This document shows positions 1 through 12,239 of a stretch of DNA of 64,000 nt, one piece after another; the stretch's first letter is position 1; every line of letters begins with the position of its first letter. The translations under genes and the position numbers were made by a program. The notes under the pieces are model-generated. The model ran no database searches. It was given only the letters and a program-made list of their open reading frames with translations, and had not been told where the DNA came from. Source of the stretch: Sphingomonadales bacterium (GTDB lineage: Bacteria; Pseudomonadota; Alphaproteobacteria; Sphingomonadales; Sphingomonadaceae). Location of the stretch: the NCBI GenBank assembly GCA_016714795.1, contig JADKCA010000002.1, forward strand, positions 496,001 through 560,000, read 5' to 3'.

Positions 1-1
1 T

Positions 2-403
2 GAGGCAATGATCATCATGATCCGCTCTTCGCTGGTGGCGCTCAGCCAGGCCAATCTCACCAACAATTATGCGGTGCTGAGCAGTCTGGGGTCGCCCAGT
101 TTCCGCGCGGCCAATCCGCCGCAGCGGCTGGGGCAGGTGTTCGAATCCTTCCGTACCAACCGGATCGATCTGAACCCGGTGGTATTCGTGACGCCGCAGC
201 TGACCACGCAGCCCATCATCCAGAATGGCCGGTTGCGGCTGACAGGATATTTCCCGACTGCGCCGATGCGGGTGAATTACGACCTCCAGTTCGAGCCGGA
301 TCAGGGTCAGTGGAAGCTGTTTGCGCTGGGCGTCAATCTGGATCGGGCGCAGGGCGTGCCTGTGGCTGCACCCGCGCCCATCAGGACGCCGCAGGGCCGC
401 TGA
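2..403 (+). CDS. uncharacterised protein, 3' part only
   Basis: The reading frame is open to the left edge of the window, so this is most likely the C-terminal part of a longer gene; an internal ATG lies at 8. About 130 residues are visible. They read as a compact alpha/beta domain: a helix with conserved-looking Tyr and Leu, then the strand-rich stretches NPVVFVTPQ, GRLRLTGYF and KLFALGVNL, and a Pro/Ala-rich tail ending in PQGR. The strand pattern around 'YDLQFEPDQGQWKLFALGVNL'-like text (residues about 91-111) resembles small NTF2/DUF4864-like secreted domains, but I do not recognise the family. A perfect hairpin follows the stop. The function is unknown. Confidence 0.6.
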   Translation, partial: EAMIIMIRSSLVALSQANLTNNYAVLSSLGSPSFRAANPPQRLGQVFESFRTNRIDLNPVVFVTPQLTTQPIIQNGRLRLTGYFPTAPMRVNYDLQFEPDQGQWKLFALGVNLDRAQGVPVAAPAPIRTPQGR

Positions 404-412
404 CGAAAAGAA

Positions 413-438
413 GCCCGGCAGGATCGCTCCTGCCGGGC
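413..438. terminator. hairpin between converging genes
   Basis: A perfect 11-bp stem (GCCCGGCAGGA / TCCTGCCGGGC) closes a 4-base loop. It lies just after the stop of the rightward gene and downstream of leftward tgt. Read leftward, the stem is followed by TTCTTTT, which suits an intrinsic terminator for tgt; it could serve both genes. Confidence 0.6.
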
Positions 439-560
439 CAGGTAAAGAGCTTTCGGGAAACCCCTCAAGCCCTCGGGTCGCAAGGGCTGGTTAGGGTGCG
501 AATCGCCGGGCCACGGTGATCAGGATCACCATGGTGAAAATTTTGTTCAGCTTCAGCGAT

Positions 561-3604
<3,044 letters not shown>

Positions 3605-3683
3605 GGGGCTTCCCTGTTCAATCGCCCGCCGTCCTGAGCGGGGAACTTGCTTCAATCTCTTCCCGTCTATAGCGAGCCAAGCC

Positions 3684-4610
3684 ATGGTCTCAACCCCAAG
3701 CCTTGAAACGCGAACCTTGCCTTTTGACGCCGCGAGTGTGGCAGAGGCGGCGCGCCTGATCGCAATGGGCCAATGCGTCGCGGTGCCGACCGAGACGGTG
3801 TATGGTCTCGCCGCAGACGCCACCAATGGTGCTGCGGTCGCAGGGATTTACGCAACCAAGGGCCGCCCCAGCTTCAACCCGCTGATCGTGCATGTCCCCG
3901 ATCTGGCGGCGGCGGAGGCGATTGCGGAGTTTGACGACACCGCGCGCGATCTCGCCGCGCGCTATTGGCCGGGGCCGCTGACTTTGGTGCTGCCGGTGCG
4001 GGCAGAGAGCGGGATTGCCTCGCTCGTCACGGCGGGCCTCTCCACCATCGCCATCCGGTGCCCCGCGCACCCCGCCATGCAGGCGCTGCTCAAAGCGTGT
4101 GGCAAGCCACTCGCTGCCCCCAGTGCCAATGCCAGCGGCAGCATCAGCCCGACGCGGGCCGAACATGTCGCGCGCTCGCTTTCCGGGCGCGTTCCGTTGA
4201 TCCTTGATGCAGGGCCATGTGCGGTGGGGCTCGAATCGACCATTGTCGCCGTCAGTGAGGATGGACGTTTGCGCCTTTTGCGGCCCGGCCCGGTTGATCT
4301 GGGGTTGGCGGTGGAAGAGGGTGGGGCCATCGAAGCCCCCGGCCAACTCGCCAGCCATTATGCTCCGTCAAAGCCTGTGCGGCTGAACGCTGGTGTGGCC
4401 GAAGCAGATGAATGGCTGATCGGCTTCGGTGTGGTGCTGGGCGATGACTGCTTGAGCGCGCGGGGGGACCTGGCGGAAGCGGCATCCAGTCTGTTCGATG
4501 CGCTGCACAGGGCCGATGCCAGTGATAGAGCGCGGATCGCTGTGGCACCCGTGCCGAGTGAGGGGCTGGGGGTGGCCATCAATGATCGTTTGGGCCGGGC
4601 GGCGGCATGA
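3684..4610 (+). CDS. tsaC: L-threonylcarbamoyladenylate synthase (Sua5/YrdC)
   Basis: Makes threonylcarbamoyl-AMP from Thr, bicarbonate and ATP for the t6A37 modification of ANN-decoding tRNAs. The protein has 308 residues, so it is the long Sua5 form: a YrdC domain at about 10-200 (VAVPTETVYGLAADA, KGRPSFNPLIVHV, YWPGPLTLVLP, APSANASGSISPT) followed by a smaller Sua5 domain with an ASHYAPSKPVRL linker. The open frame extends far upstream, but only the ATG at 3684 gives the normal YrdC N-terminus, and the longer frame is antisense to the dehydrogenase. It diverges from that gene across 79 bases, which probably hold both promoters. Confidence 0.93.
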   Translation: MVSTPSLETRTLPFDAASVAEAARLIAMGQCVAVPTETVYGLAADATNGAAVAGIYATKGRPSFNPLIVHVPDLAAAEAIAEFDDTARDLAARYWPGPLTLVLPVRAESGIASLVTAGLSTIAIRCPAHPAMQALLKACGKPLAAPSANASGSISPTRAEHVARSLSGRVPLILDAGPCAVGLESTIVAVSEDGRLRLLRPGPVDLGLAVEEGGAIEAPGQLASHYAPSKPVRLNAGVAEADEWLIGFGVVLGDDCLSARGDLAEAASSLFDALHRADASDRARIAVAPVPSEGLGVAINDRLGRAAA

Positions 4611-4652
4611 CAGAGGTGCCTGCGCGGCGCGATTGCTTCTCCTCCCAAAAAA

Positions 4653-4687
4653 CATAAGCCCCACCCCTTGAAGGGGTGAGGCTTATG
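4653..4687 (-). terminator. intrinsic terminator of the leftward small gene
   Basis: A long, almost perfect stem (CATAAGCC and CACCCCTT pairing with AAGGGGTG and GGCTTATG) is followed, read leftward, by six T residues. This is the clearest rho-independent terminator in the window. It ends transcription of the small gene at 4738-4965 and may also stop rightward readthrough from the Sua5 gene. Confidence 0.85.
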
Positions 4688-4737
4688 CGCTCACGGGTTA
4701 TGCGTTTCGGAACCAGGGGGCAGAGGCAGGGTAAACC

Positions 4738-4965
4738 TCAGTCGTTCCGAACAAGCGTCATCCCGCTTTGCTCCGTGCGTTCGATGCGCTCAACCAGGCG
4801 CGCGATTCGTTTCCAGTGGCGTCGGTTACGGGGGGACAAGCGCCCGTCTGACGCTCGCTCTTTTGCGGCGGCCAATGCAGCGGGGCCGTGCCGTTCAATC
4901 AGATTCTGTGCATCGGCCAGATCGCATTCCCGCTTGTACCGGGAGCGGAACAGTTGGTCGAACAT
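4738..4965 (-). CDS. small basic conserved hypothetical protein
   Basis: A 75-residue protein, MFDQLFRSRYKRECDLADAQ onward, rich in Arg/Lys and predicted wholly helical, with one Cys. The short start at 4965 is supported by an AAGGAAAC Shine-Dalgarno; the frame extends upstream but without a good ribosome site. The C-terminal half (RHGPAALAAAKERA, RNRRHWKRIARLVERIE) has the charge pattern of a small RNA- or DNA-binding or protein-partner peptide. It has its own strong terminator and diverges from the winged-helix gene at 5148. I do not know a function; similar small proteins occur in sphingomonads. Confidence 0.7.
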   Translation of the reverse strand: MFDQLFRSRYKRECDLADAQNLIERHGPAALAAAKERASDGRLSPRNRRHWKRIARLVERIERTEQSGMTLVRND

Positions 4966-5147
4966 GGTGTTTCCTTGTTTTTTGCGTTTTTCGCAGTTTG
5001 AACCAGCGACCCAAGTGGCACCCAGATAGCAAGCCCGAACCGATATGCATGGGCCAAATCTGGATGGATGTTGCATGGCGGTGTCCTTTTTTGGATGGAC
5101 CGGGCTGTCCCATGTGCGCCTTTTGCAAAATCCGCTAAGAGCTTGAT

Positions 5148-6128
5148 ATGGAGAGACATTCAGAGTCAAGAGGAAGCGTGCGGGGCGGCATCGACATTCG
5201 GATGCACGATGCCGAGATCGCGAGCCGCATGTCGCCGGATGAATGGGCACGGATTGTTGCCTTTCGCGACTTGCCGGACTTTCTGGATGGCGTGCGCCGT
5301 CATGGCGGGATCATGGCCCCCTTCTTTGGGCAGAATTTGTTGCTCAACAAAGTGGTGGCGGAAGTCTGGCGGTTCCAGATGGTGGTGTTCACGCTGTATC
5401 TGCATGTCACCCGCGATCGGCTTGATCCGCTCACCGGGCTTACGCTCGCCAACATGCAGAAGATCTGCGCGCGGATGCAACTGGCCAGTCCCGGGCGGGT
5501 TTATGCCTTTTTGAACATCATGAAGCTGGGCGGCTATCTCAAGTCGGTGCGCTCGGATCTCGACAGCCGGGTGGTCCATCTGGAGCCAACGCCGCATTTC
5601 AACACGACAGTGGAAGAATGGAATACCGGCATTTTTGCATCCATCGATGCAGCGGACCCGCAGGCCGGAATGCTGGCCACACAGGCGCAGTTCCCCGAAA
5701 TCGGCGAATATATGCGAACCAGCGGCGCGGAAGGCCTGCTGGCCGGGTGGTTGCCGCTTGATCCCTTTCCCGAGGTGTTTCACTTCGCGGCGGCCGATGG
5801 CGGATGGCTGTTGATGGAATATCTGGTGGGCGAAGCGATCCGCCATCCCGGTCCGCCCCGGCTGGACCCGATCAACCTCAACCTGCGCAAGACCGGCGGA
5901 CAGTTCGGGGGTTCACGCTCCAACCTGAGACGCTTGCTGGAACGGGGCTATGAACTGGGACTGCTGGACTCGCCACCCAAGGGTGGGGCGCATATCATCT
6001 TGTCGACGCGGATGTTGTGCAGCTTCCTGACGTTCCTCGCGTCATTTCTGGGCTATTTCCGCGTGCACAGCGCCATTGGGCTTGAACGCATCAAGGCTGG
6101 CGTGCCCCCAGGGCGGGACATGCAATAA
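5148..6128 (+). CDS. putative winged-helix protein of unknown role
   Basis: A 326-residue soluble protein that I cannot place in a named family. Residues about 95-130 (LTLANMQKICARMQLASPGRVYAFLNIMKLGGYL) have the helix-turn-helix-wing rhythm of MarR-like DNA-binding domains. A second such element lies at about 260-280 (GGSRSNLRRLLERGYELGLLD). Between them is a mixed domain with a possible ligand pocket (HLEPTPHFNTTVEEW). The C-terminus has a hydrophobic stretch, MLCSFLTFLASFLGYF. The arrangement suggests a transcription factor with duplicated winged helices. The start at 5148 is the first ATG; an internal ATG at 5202 is also possible. It diverges from the small gene on the left. Confidence 0.6.
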   Translation: MERHSESRGSVRGGIDIRMHDAEIASRMSPDEWARIVAFRDLPDFLDGVRRHGGIMAPFFGQNLLLNKVVAEVWRFQMVVFTLYLHVTRDRLDPLTGLTLANMQKICARMQLASPGRVYAFLNIMKLGGYLKSVRSDLDSRVVHLEPTPHFNTTVEEWNTGIFASIDAADPQAGMLATQAQFPEIGEYMRTSGAEGLLAGWLPLDPFPEVFHFAAADGGWLLMEYLVGEAIRHPGPPRLDPINLNLRKTGGQFGGSRSNLRRLLERGYELGLLDSPPKGGAHIILSTRMLCSFLTFLASFLGYFRVHSAIGLERIKAGVPPGRDMQ

Positions 6129-6390
6129 TCTGCCGTTCAGGCTGCTTCATCATGGCAAGAATGGCGCGAGCCGTGTCGTCCGTCGACTCTTTCGCAGGCT
6201 CTCAATCCGCTCCGGTCTTCGCCATATCCGATCAAGCCTGCCGCAATGCGCGATTTTCCTGCCCTTTGTGGCCTCAACGTCGAAGTGCGGATGGCTGCAT
6301 TGTGGTGCGCGCCTCCCTTGCCCCGCAGGTCGCATGGGGTTAAGGGCAAGCCGCATTCCGCACCTCCAATCCAACAGAAAGCGCACCTGA

Positions 6391-7596
<1,206 letters not shown>

Positions 7597-7606
7597 GGAA
7601 CGGCGG

Positions 7607-9094
7607 CTAAGGCTTGGCCGGAGCCGCTTTCACCTGAGCCTGCCATTCTGCAATCTTGGCTTGAGCCGCCTTCGCGGCCTCGCCTTGATGCGGGCTGTAT
7701 GCGATGGGTTCCAGTCTGTCGATGGCATCTGCCAAGCGGCTGTCACGGGCATATTGTGTGGCCAAAGTCCATTGCAATGCCCGGTCGAACGGGGCCAGCA
7801 CGGCGGCGCGCTCAATTCCGGCGATGGCTGATTTATTAGGTGTGATCCCCTCTTCATTGAACGTTTGGTAAAATTGGATCAACGGAATGGGGTTGTCTAT
7901 TTCCATCCGGTTTGCGGCTAGATAGAGTTTCCGGGTCGCCTGCCAATCTTCCGGTTTCTTGCTGTCTTGAGCTTTGCGAAACAGTGCGCGGCCTTTCTGG
8001 AGATAGGCCTTGATGTCCTGCGGGTTAAGCGCGATGGCACGGTCTGCCGCCTTCAGCCCCGCTTCCAGATTTCCTGAATCGATTTCGGCCTCTGCCAGTG
8101 CTGTTTGGGCTGCCGCATCATCAGGGAATTTGGCGGCAATCTGGCGCACCGTGACCGCCAACGCCTTAGCCTCTTCTTCATCGACGCCACGTTGTGCCTT
8201 GATGATCGGATACATCAAGGCGGCATGGCCCGGAGACACGACGCGCGACGTGATGGGGCCAATGCTCAGCTTTGATCGCGCAAGGGGCAAGTAAGACAGG
8301 CTGCGCTTGGCGAAATAGGCGTCCAGATCCTTGGAGAGCTTGTCAGGATCACCAAAGGCCTCTTCGGCGGCATCCAGCGCCGGAGTGCCCTTGGCGAGCA
8401 GCGAAAAATAGGTCGGAAATTGCGAGGCCCGCTCCTTGCTGAACGTCAGATAATGCATCAGCAGCCAGCTTTGCGCATAAAAGGAATTCCCACGCGAATC
8501 CGATCCTGCATCACCCTCTGCCCGCAGCAAGAAGCGGATGGGCACTTTGAAGCCAAAGGCAAAATCATTGGTGCGGTGATAGGCGGGCAGGCCCACGCCC
8601 ACGGCGTCATCGGTGAATTTCAGGCCAGAGTAGAATTCGGCGAAGCCCTCCACAAACCATTTGGGCATAACACGGTTGGTGATGTGAAGCATGAAGTGAT
8701 GAGCATATTCATGGTAGAGAATGGTTTCGCCGCCCATCTCGGTCTTGTCAGAGGCTTGGTTGATGCGGGGCGTGATCGCCATCGTCGCCCCGGCGCGCGG
8801 GATGTACACACCGGCGGCATTGCTTGCCAATTCCCCCAGCTTGCGAACGGCGGCAATATCCTTGACTGCGTAGATTGTAACGCGGTTTGAAGGACTTGGC
8901 TTGGGCAGGTTGCGTGCATGACGCAGTGCCATGGCCGCATGGAGCAGTTCAAGTCGCTCGGCGAATTTGGTCAGAACGGGGGCGCTTTGTTCGCCGTAAA
9001 TGAGGAAATGATCGCTGCTGACTTCAGTCCATTCTGCCCTTGCTGGCGCTGTGCATATGACGAATGAAAGTAACACACAAAGAATCAAGCGCAT
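7607..9094 (-). CDS. secreted HExxH metalloprotease-like protein with TPR tail
   Basis: A 495-residue exported protein. Residues 1-20 (MRLILCVLLSFVICTAPARA) form a clear Sec signal with an Ala-x-Ala cleavage site. HEYAHHF at about 128-134 is a zinc HExxH, followed by WFVEGFAEFYSG, whose Glu at about 149 would be the third ligand, as in peptidase MA/DUF1570-like gluzincins. Residues about 320-480 form tetratricopeptide-like helices (AQTALAEAEIDSGNLEAGLKAADRAIALNPQD). The start at 9094 has a GGAG site; the longer frame runs into repeats. Its likely place is the periplasm or cell surface. The substrate is unknown. Confidence 0.75.
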   Translation of the reverse strand: MRLILCVLLSFVICTAPARAEWTEVSSDHFLIYGEQSAPVLTKFAERLELLHAAMALRHARNLPKPSPSNRVTIYAVKDIAAVRKLGELASNAAGVYIPRAGATMAITPRINQASDKTEMGGETILYHEYAHHFMLHITNRVMPKWFVEGFAEFYSGLKFTDDAVGVGLPAYHRTNDFAFGFKVPIRFLLRAEGDAGSDSRGNSFYAQSWLLMHYLTFSKERASQFPTYFSLLAKGTPALDAAEEAFGDPDKLSKDLDAYFAKRSLSYLPLARSKLSIGPITSRVVSPGHAALMYPIIKAQRGVDEEEAKALAVTVRQIAAKFPDDAAAQTALAEAEIDSGNLEAGLKAADRAIALNPQDIKAYLQKGRALFRKAQDSKKPEDWQATRKLYLAANRMEIDNPIPLIQFYQTFNEEGITPNKSAIAGIERAAVLAPFDRALQWTLATQYARDSRLADAIDRLEPIAYSPHQGEAAKAAQAKIAEWQAQVKAAPAKP

Positions 9095-9199
9095 TGAATT
9101 GGCTCCATGAACAAGTGGGAGGGTATTAGCCACCGATTTCAAATTCAAGGACTTTCCACGGCACGGAAAACGCCAAATGCACAGTGTATTAACACGCAT

Positions 9200-9350
9200 C
9201 CATCTGGCTGTTTCATGCAGAGACGCAGAGTGATGCAAAGGGCGCAGAGGCTTCCGCACTCTCGCTTCGCGCCTTCGCGTGAAACTTGAACCGTTCGTGC
9301 GTGCCTCAATCCGTGATGCAGGGTTCGCGCGAAGACGCGAAGAGGGAGGG
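9200..9350. repeat. CGCGAAG-rich imperfect repeats
   Basis: This stretch carries imperfectly repeated motifs (GACGCAGAG, GGCGCAGAG, TTCGCGCCTTCGCGTGAA, TTCGCGCGAAGACGCGAAG) and no reading frame that I believe. It resembles the low-complexity intergenic repeats seen in sphingomonads and sits next to the inverted repeat at 9383-9493. Confidence 0.45.
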
Positions 9351-9382
9351 ACTTCTTGCCCCCCCCTGACTCCCCATGATTG

Positions 9383-9493
9383 TCATTCCCGCGAAGGCGG
9401 GAACCCATGCGCTCAGTCACTTCAGAAGAGAACTACAGGGGGAGTCCGCTCTTGTGCTGCCGTGTTCATGGATTCCCGCCTTCGCGGGAATGA
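9383..9493. repeat. 25-bp inverted repeat pair (TCATTCCCGCGAAGGC type)
   Basis: The left arm (9383-9407) and right arm (9469-9493) match at 24 of 25 positions in inverted orientation. Each arm is itself a palindrome (CCCGC GAA GGCGGG). The 61 bases between them hold no gene. The arm sequence is a familiar dispersed element in sphingomonads and other proteobacteria; it could be a MITE-like or REP-doublet insertion. Confidence 0.75.
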
Positions 9494-9544
9494 CGGAGTT
9501 TTCATATGCGAAGCTGAGCAAGCCACAATAGGGTCGCAATTATC

Positions 9545-9573
9545 TTGAAAAAGTTCTTTATATGTTCTATCAT
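9545..9573 (+). promoter_or_regulatory. sigma70-like promoter with start at an ATG
   Basis: TTGAAA (9545-9550) and TATCAT (9568-9573) are separated by exactly 17 bases. Each box has five of six consensus bases, in an AT-rich patch unlike its surroundings. Transcription would start at about 9580, which is the A of an ATG. No annotated rightward gene follows, so it would drive a leaderless small ORF, a small RNA, or antisense transcription into the HerA gene. Confidence 0.45.
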
Positions 9574-9579
9574 TTGCGC

Positions 9580-9702
9580 ATGAATGATGCACAATTTCTC
9601 GCCCGCAGATCCCTGCAGCGCAAAAGCGTGCCGCAGTGTGAGATTCGGCGGAAATTAGCCAATTCCGGGCTGATAGTAAATCAAAACGTCAGTGACTTTT
9701 AG
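9580..9702 (+). CDS. possible leaderless 40-residue ORF
   Basis: ATG at 9580 opens 40 codons ending at TAG 9700-9702. The peptide begins MNDAQFLARR, has one Cys and is basic (Arg/Lys rich). Its A nucleotide coincides with the predicted transcription start of the TTGAAA/TATCAT promoter, so it would be translated without a leader. The stop precedes the end of the convergent HerA gene by 27 bases. There is no homology evidence, and a non-coding RNA is equally possible. Confidence 0.2.
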   Translation: MNDAQFLARRSLQRKSVPQCEIRRKLANSGLIVNQNVSDF

Positions 9703-9729
9703 TGAACTTTGGCGGTCGCCCGCACTGCT

Positions 9730-11412
9730 CTACCGTCCCTGCGTCCGCCAGCGGATGATCGTGCGGCGGATGATGTCTTCTTCTTCGCCCGTCTGTTTCC
9801 AGAGTTGCGCGAAGCTGGGGTCAGCCGAGGCCGGGCGGCGGTTTTCTTCCAGCGTGTCGAGCGAGACGCGCACGGGGATGGTCACGCCTTCGCCGCAGAT
9901 GATGCATTCGCGGTTGCGCAGCGCCGGGATGGTATCAAGGAAGCCGCGTGCACCTTCGGGCATGGCGGATTTGACGAAGGCCTGGTCGCGATCATTGTTC
10001 AGGCGCATCGAGATGATGGTGCCGCATTGCGAGAGGACGCCTTCCGCCAGATCGGACGGGCGCTGCGTGATCAGGCCGAGCGAGACGCCATATTTGCGGC
10101 CTTCCTTGGCAATCCGCTCCAGAATCTTGCGCACGGCGGAACCGCTCGTGGTGCGGTCGGACGGAATGTAGCGGTGCGCTTCTTCGCAGACGAGGAGGAT
10201 GGGGCGTTGCGGCTCGTTGCGGGACCAGAGCGCGAAATCGAACACCATGCGGCTCAGCAGCGCCACCACAACAGACGTGATTTCGGACGGAACGGCAGAT
10301 ACGTCGATGATGGAAATGGGCTTGCCATAAGAAGGCAGGCGGAAAATCTTGGAGACAAAGTCCGACATGGTGTCTGCCACCAGCATGCCCGAAAACATGA
10401 AGCTGTAGCGCGGATCGGCCTTGAGCTCGTCAATCTTGGACTTGAGCCGCATATAGGGGGCGGAATCGGTGGCCTTGTCCAGCTTGCCCATTTCCTGCGT
10501 GATCAGCGATGTCAGATCAGACAGGAGGTAGGGGATCGGGGAATCGACCGTCAGCTTGGTAATGCCCTCGGCCGCCCGGCTTTTTTGGCGCGCGGCCAGC
10601 AGGCATTTGGCCAGAATGTCCGAATCCATCTGCCGGTCAGACCCTTCAGACGTGATGAAGACTTCGCAATGTTCTTCGAAATTCAGCAGCCAATAGGGCA
10701 TGGCCAGATTGGACACGTCGAACAATTCGCCATTGTGGCGAAATGCGGCGGAATATTCGCCGTGCGGATCGATCATGACGATATGACCTTCCGGCGCGGC
10801 CTCGCAGATGCGGTGCAGGATCAGCGCTGCCGAAGTGGATTTGCCGGTGCCCGTAGAGCCCAGCAGCGCGAAATGCTTGCCCAGCATCGCGTCGAAATAG
10901 ATGGCGGCCCGGATGTCGCGCGTGGGATATACCGTCCCGACCTCGACGTGCGGGCGATCATCGGCGGCATAAAGCTGGCGCATGTCGTGCGAAGTCGTGG
11001 TCATCACGCTCGCGCCCGGTGCGGGATAGCGGGTGACGCCGCGCCGGAAATTATAGATGCGACCTGTCAGCCGCTCTTCATCGCCTTCCCCCAGAAAGTC
11101 GATAAAGGCCGCGATATTGTCAAAATCATCAGGAATGGAAGAGAGCGACCGGACGTTCGCGATCACCCATGTGGAGCCGACCTTGAGCTTGATGAGGCTG
11201 CCCACCTGGCCCGCCATGGCAGCCGAGGGATCACTGCTTTCCGAAAGGTCGCGGATCATCTGCCGATCCAGTTTGACGCGCGAGGAAGACCCCGCAATGT
11301 CCATGACAGAACCGATGACGACGCCGGTACGACTTTCCGGGCTTTGGGTGCTATCCCCTTCCACCTCGGTTGGTGCGCAATTTTCTGTGTCGGAGTTGCG
11401 CTGAAAATCCAT
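9730..11412 (-). CDS. HerA/FtsK-like hexameric ATPase (DUF87)
   Basis: A 560-residue ATPase of the HerA group (COG0433). The N-terminal HAS-barrel (about 28-130) precedes Walker A GSTGTGKST at 185-193, a VMIDPHGEYSA motif that binds the nucleotide sensor, Walker B with the PILLVCEEAHRYIP signature, and the Arg finger region GRKYGVSLGLITQRPSDL. The family translocates on DNA in recombination, repair or defence, usually with a NurA or other nuclease encoded next to it. Here no nuclease lies on either side: a repeat-filled gap on the left, a TIGR02186-TauE pair on the right. Housekeeping alphaproteobacterial copies of this kind are known, so a defence role is not implied. Confidence 0.88.
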   Translation of the reverse strand: MDFQRNSDTENCAPTEVEGDSTQSPESRTGVVIGSVMDIAGSSSRVKLDRQMIRDLSESSDPSAAMAGQVGSLIKLKVGSTWVIANVRSLSSIPDDFDNIAAFIDFLGEGDEERLTGRIYNFRRGVTRYPAPGASVMTTTSHDMRQLYAADDRPHVEVGTVYPTRDIRAAIYFDAMLGKHFALLGSTGTGKSTSAALILHRICEAAPEGHIVMIDPHGEYSAAFRHNGELFDVSNLAMPYWLLNFEEHCEVFITSEGSDRQMDSDILAKCLLAARQKSRAAEGITKLTVDSPIPYLLSDLTSLITQEMGKLDKATDSAPYMRLKSKIDELKADPRYSFMFSGMLVADTMSDFVSKIFRLPSYGKPISIIDVSAVPSEITSVVVALLSRMVFDFALWSRNEPQRPILLVCEEAHRYIPSDRTTSGSAVRKILERIAKEGRKYGVSLGLITQRPSDLAEGVLSQCGTIISMRLNNDRDQAFVKSAMPEGARGFLDTIPALRNRECIICGEGVTIPVRVSLDTLEENRRPASADPSFAQLWKQTGEEEDIIRRTIIRWRTQGR

Positions 11413-11489
11413 GATTTACCCCTGATGCATTGCTGCGAACAGGATCGGGCTAGTGCAAATGGGTTAACAATTGGCAACCAAAGCGCGAT

Positions 11490-12239
11490 TCAGTCCCGTC
11501 GGAACAGCACGCCTGCGGCCCAACCCAGTAAAAGCGACAAGAGCACTGCAACAAGGCCGTATGTCAGCGGGAAATCTTGTGCGGAATCCGCGACAAATTT
11601 TTCGAAGCCGGTCTTCTTGATTTCAATATTGCGTGTCTCGGCGGTGATGACACGCCCGTGCCGGATCAGAAACGTCTCTGCGGTGAACGTCCCCGTCGGC
11701 ACACGCGCTGGCACAGGCAGCCTTGCCCGGTAGAGCGCCCCGTCAATCAGTTCGACCGTTCCGGGATGTTCGGCATAAAGACGTTGCCGGGTCTTGAGGT
11801 CGCGCAAACCGGCTTCGAACCGTTCCAGCGATGCGTTCGCTTCGCCGGGCGAAAGGTGGAGGTTGGGCAGGCCGAGTTCATAAATGGCGGCAGTACGGGC
11901 GTCCAGGATCTTGCCGAGGGGGCGCGTCGATGCGATTGCATAGAAGCCGGGAACCGAGGCCATGTGCGATTTGTCAGCGTTGACCCAAATCCCCCAATGC
12001 TTCTGCTTCTCGCGCACGACCATGGGCTGCGAAGGGCCTTTGAGCACCACCGCGATGTCAACATCGCCGCTGGGCTGCCCGCCGGGATAAAGAATGGCAC
12101 CGAAGAGCAGCAATTCGGCACCCGCAAAGCTGTAGCGGATTTCGACTTCGCGTTCTGACACGTCAGGAATCAGGCGCGGCTCAGTTGCGGGAGCCATGCT
12201 CGCCACAAGAATGGCCAAGAATGCAATCAGCCGTATCAT
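11490..12239 (-). CDS. TIGR02186 membrane-anchored periplasmic protein
   Basis: A 249-residue protein with an N-terminal signal (MIRLIAFLAILVASMAPA), a periplasmic beta-rich body (EVEIRYSFAGAELLLFGA; VDIAVVLKGP), and a single C-terminal transmembrane helix (LTYGLVAVLLSLLLGWAAGVLF) with a short RRD cytosolic end. This layout is the alphaproteobacterial TIGR02186 family, regularly encoded next to a TauE/SafE permease, as here. The start ATG overlaps the permease stop (ATGA at 12236-12239), so translation is coupled. The likely role is an accessory subunit of the exporter; this is inferred from the pairing, not shown. Confidence 0.85.
   Translation of the reverse strand: MIRLIAFLAILVASMAPATEPRLIPDVSEREVEIRYSFAGAELLLFGAILYPGGQPSGDVDIAVVLKGPSQPMVVREKQKHWGIWVNADKSHMASVPGFYAIASTRPLGKILDARTAAIYELGLPNLHLSPGEANASLERFEAGLRDLKTRQRLYAEHPGTVELIDGALYRARLPVPARVPTGTFTAETFLIRHGRVITAETRNIEIKKTGFEKFVADSAQDFPLTYGLVAVLLSLLLGWAAGVLFRRD

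Noticed and set aside
9383..9493. CRISPR array
   Set aside because: Only two arms in inverted, not direct, orientation; no repeated spacer pattern and no cas genes.
9700..11420. HerA gene as part of an anti-phage defence island
   Set aside because: No nuclease, SIR2, methylase or integrase is near, and the flanks are housekeeping genes, so I kept it as a stand-alone ATPase.
9709..11733. A 674-codon rightward ORF opposite HerA
   Set aside because: It is antisense to a gene with clear Walker motifs, is rich in Arg/His/Ala and matches no fold.
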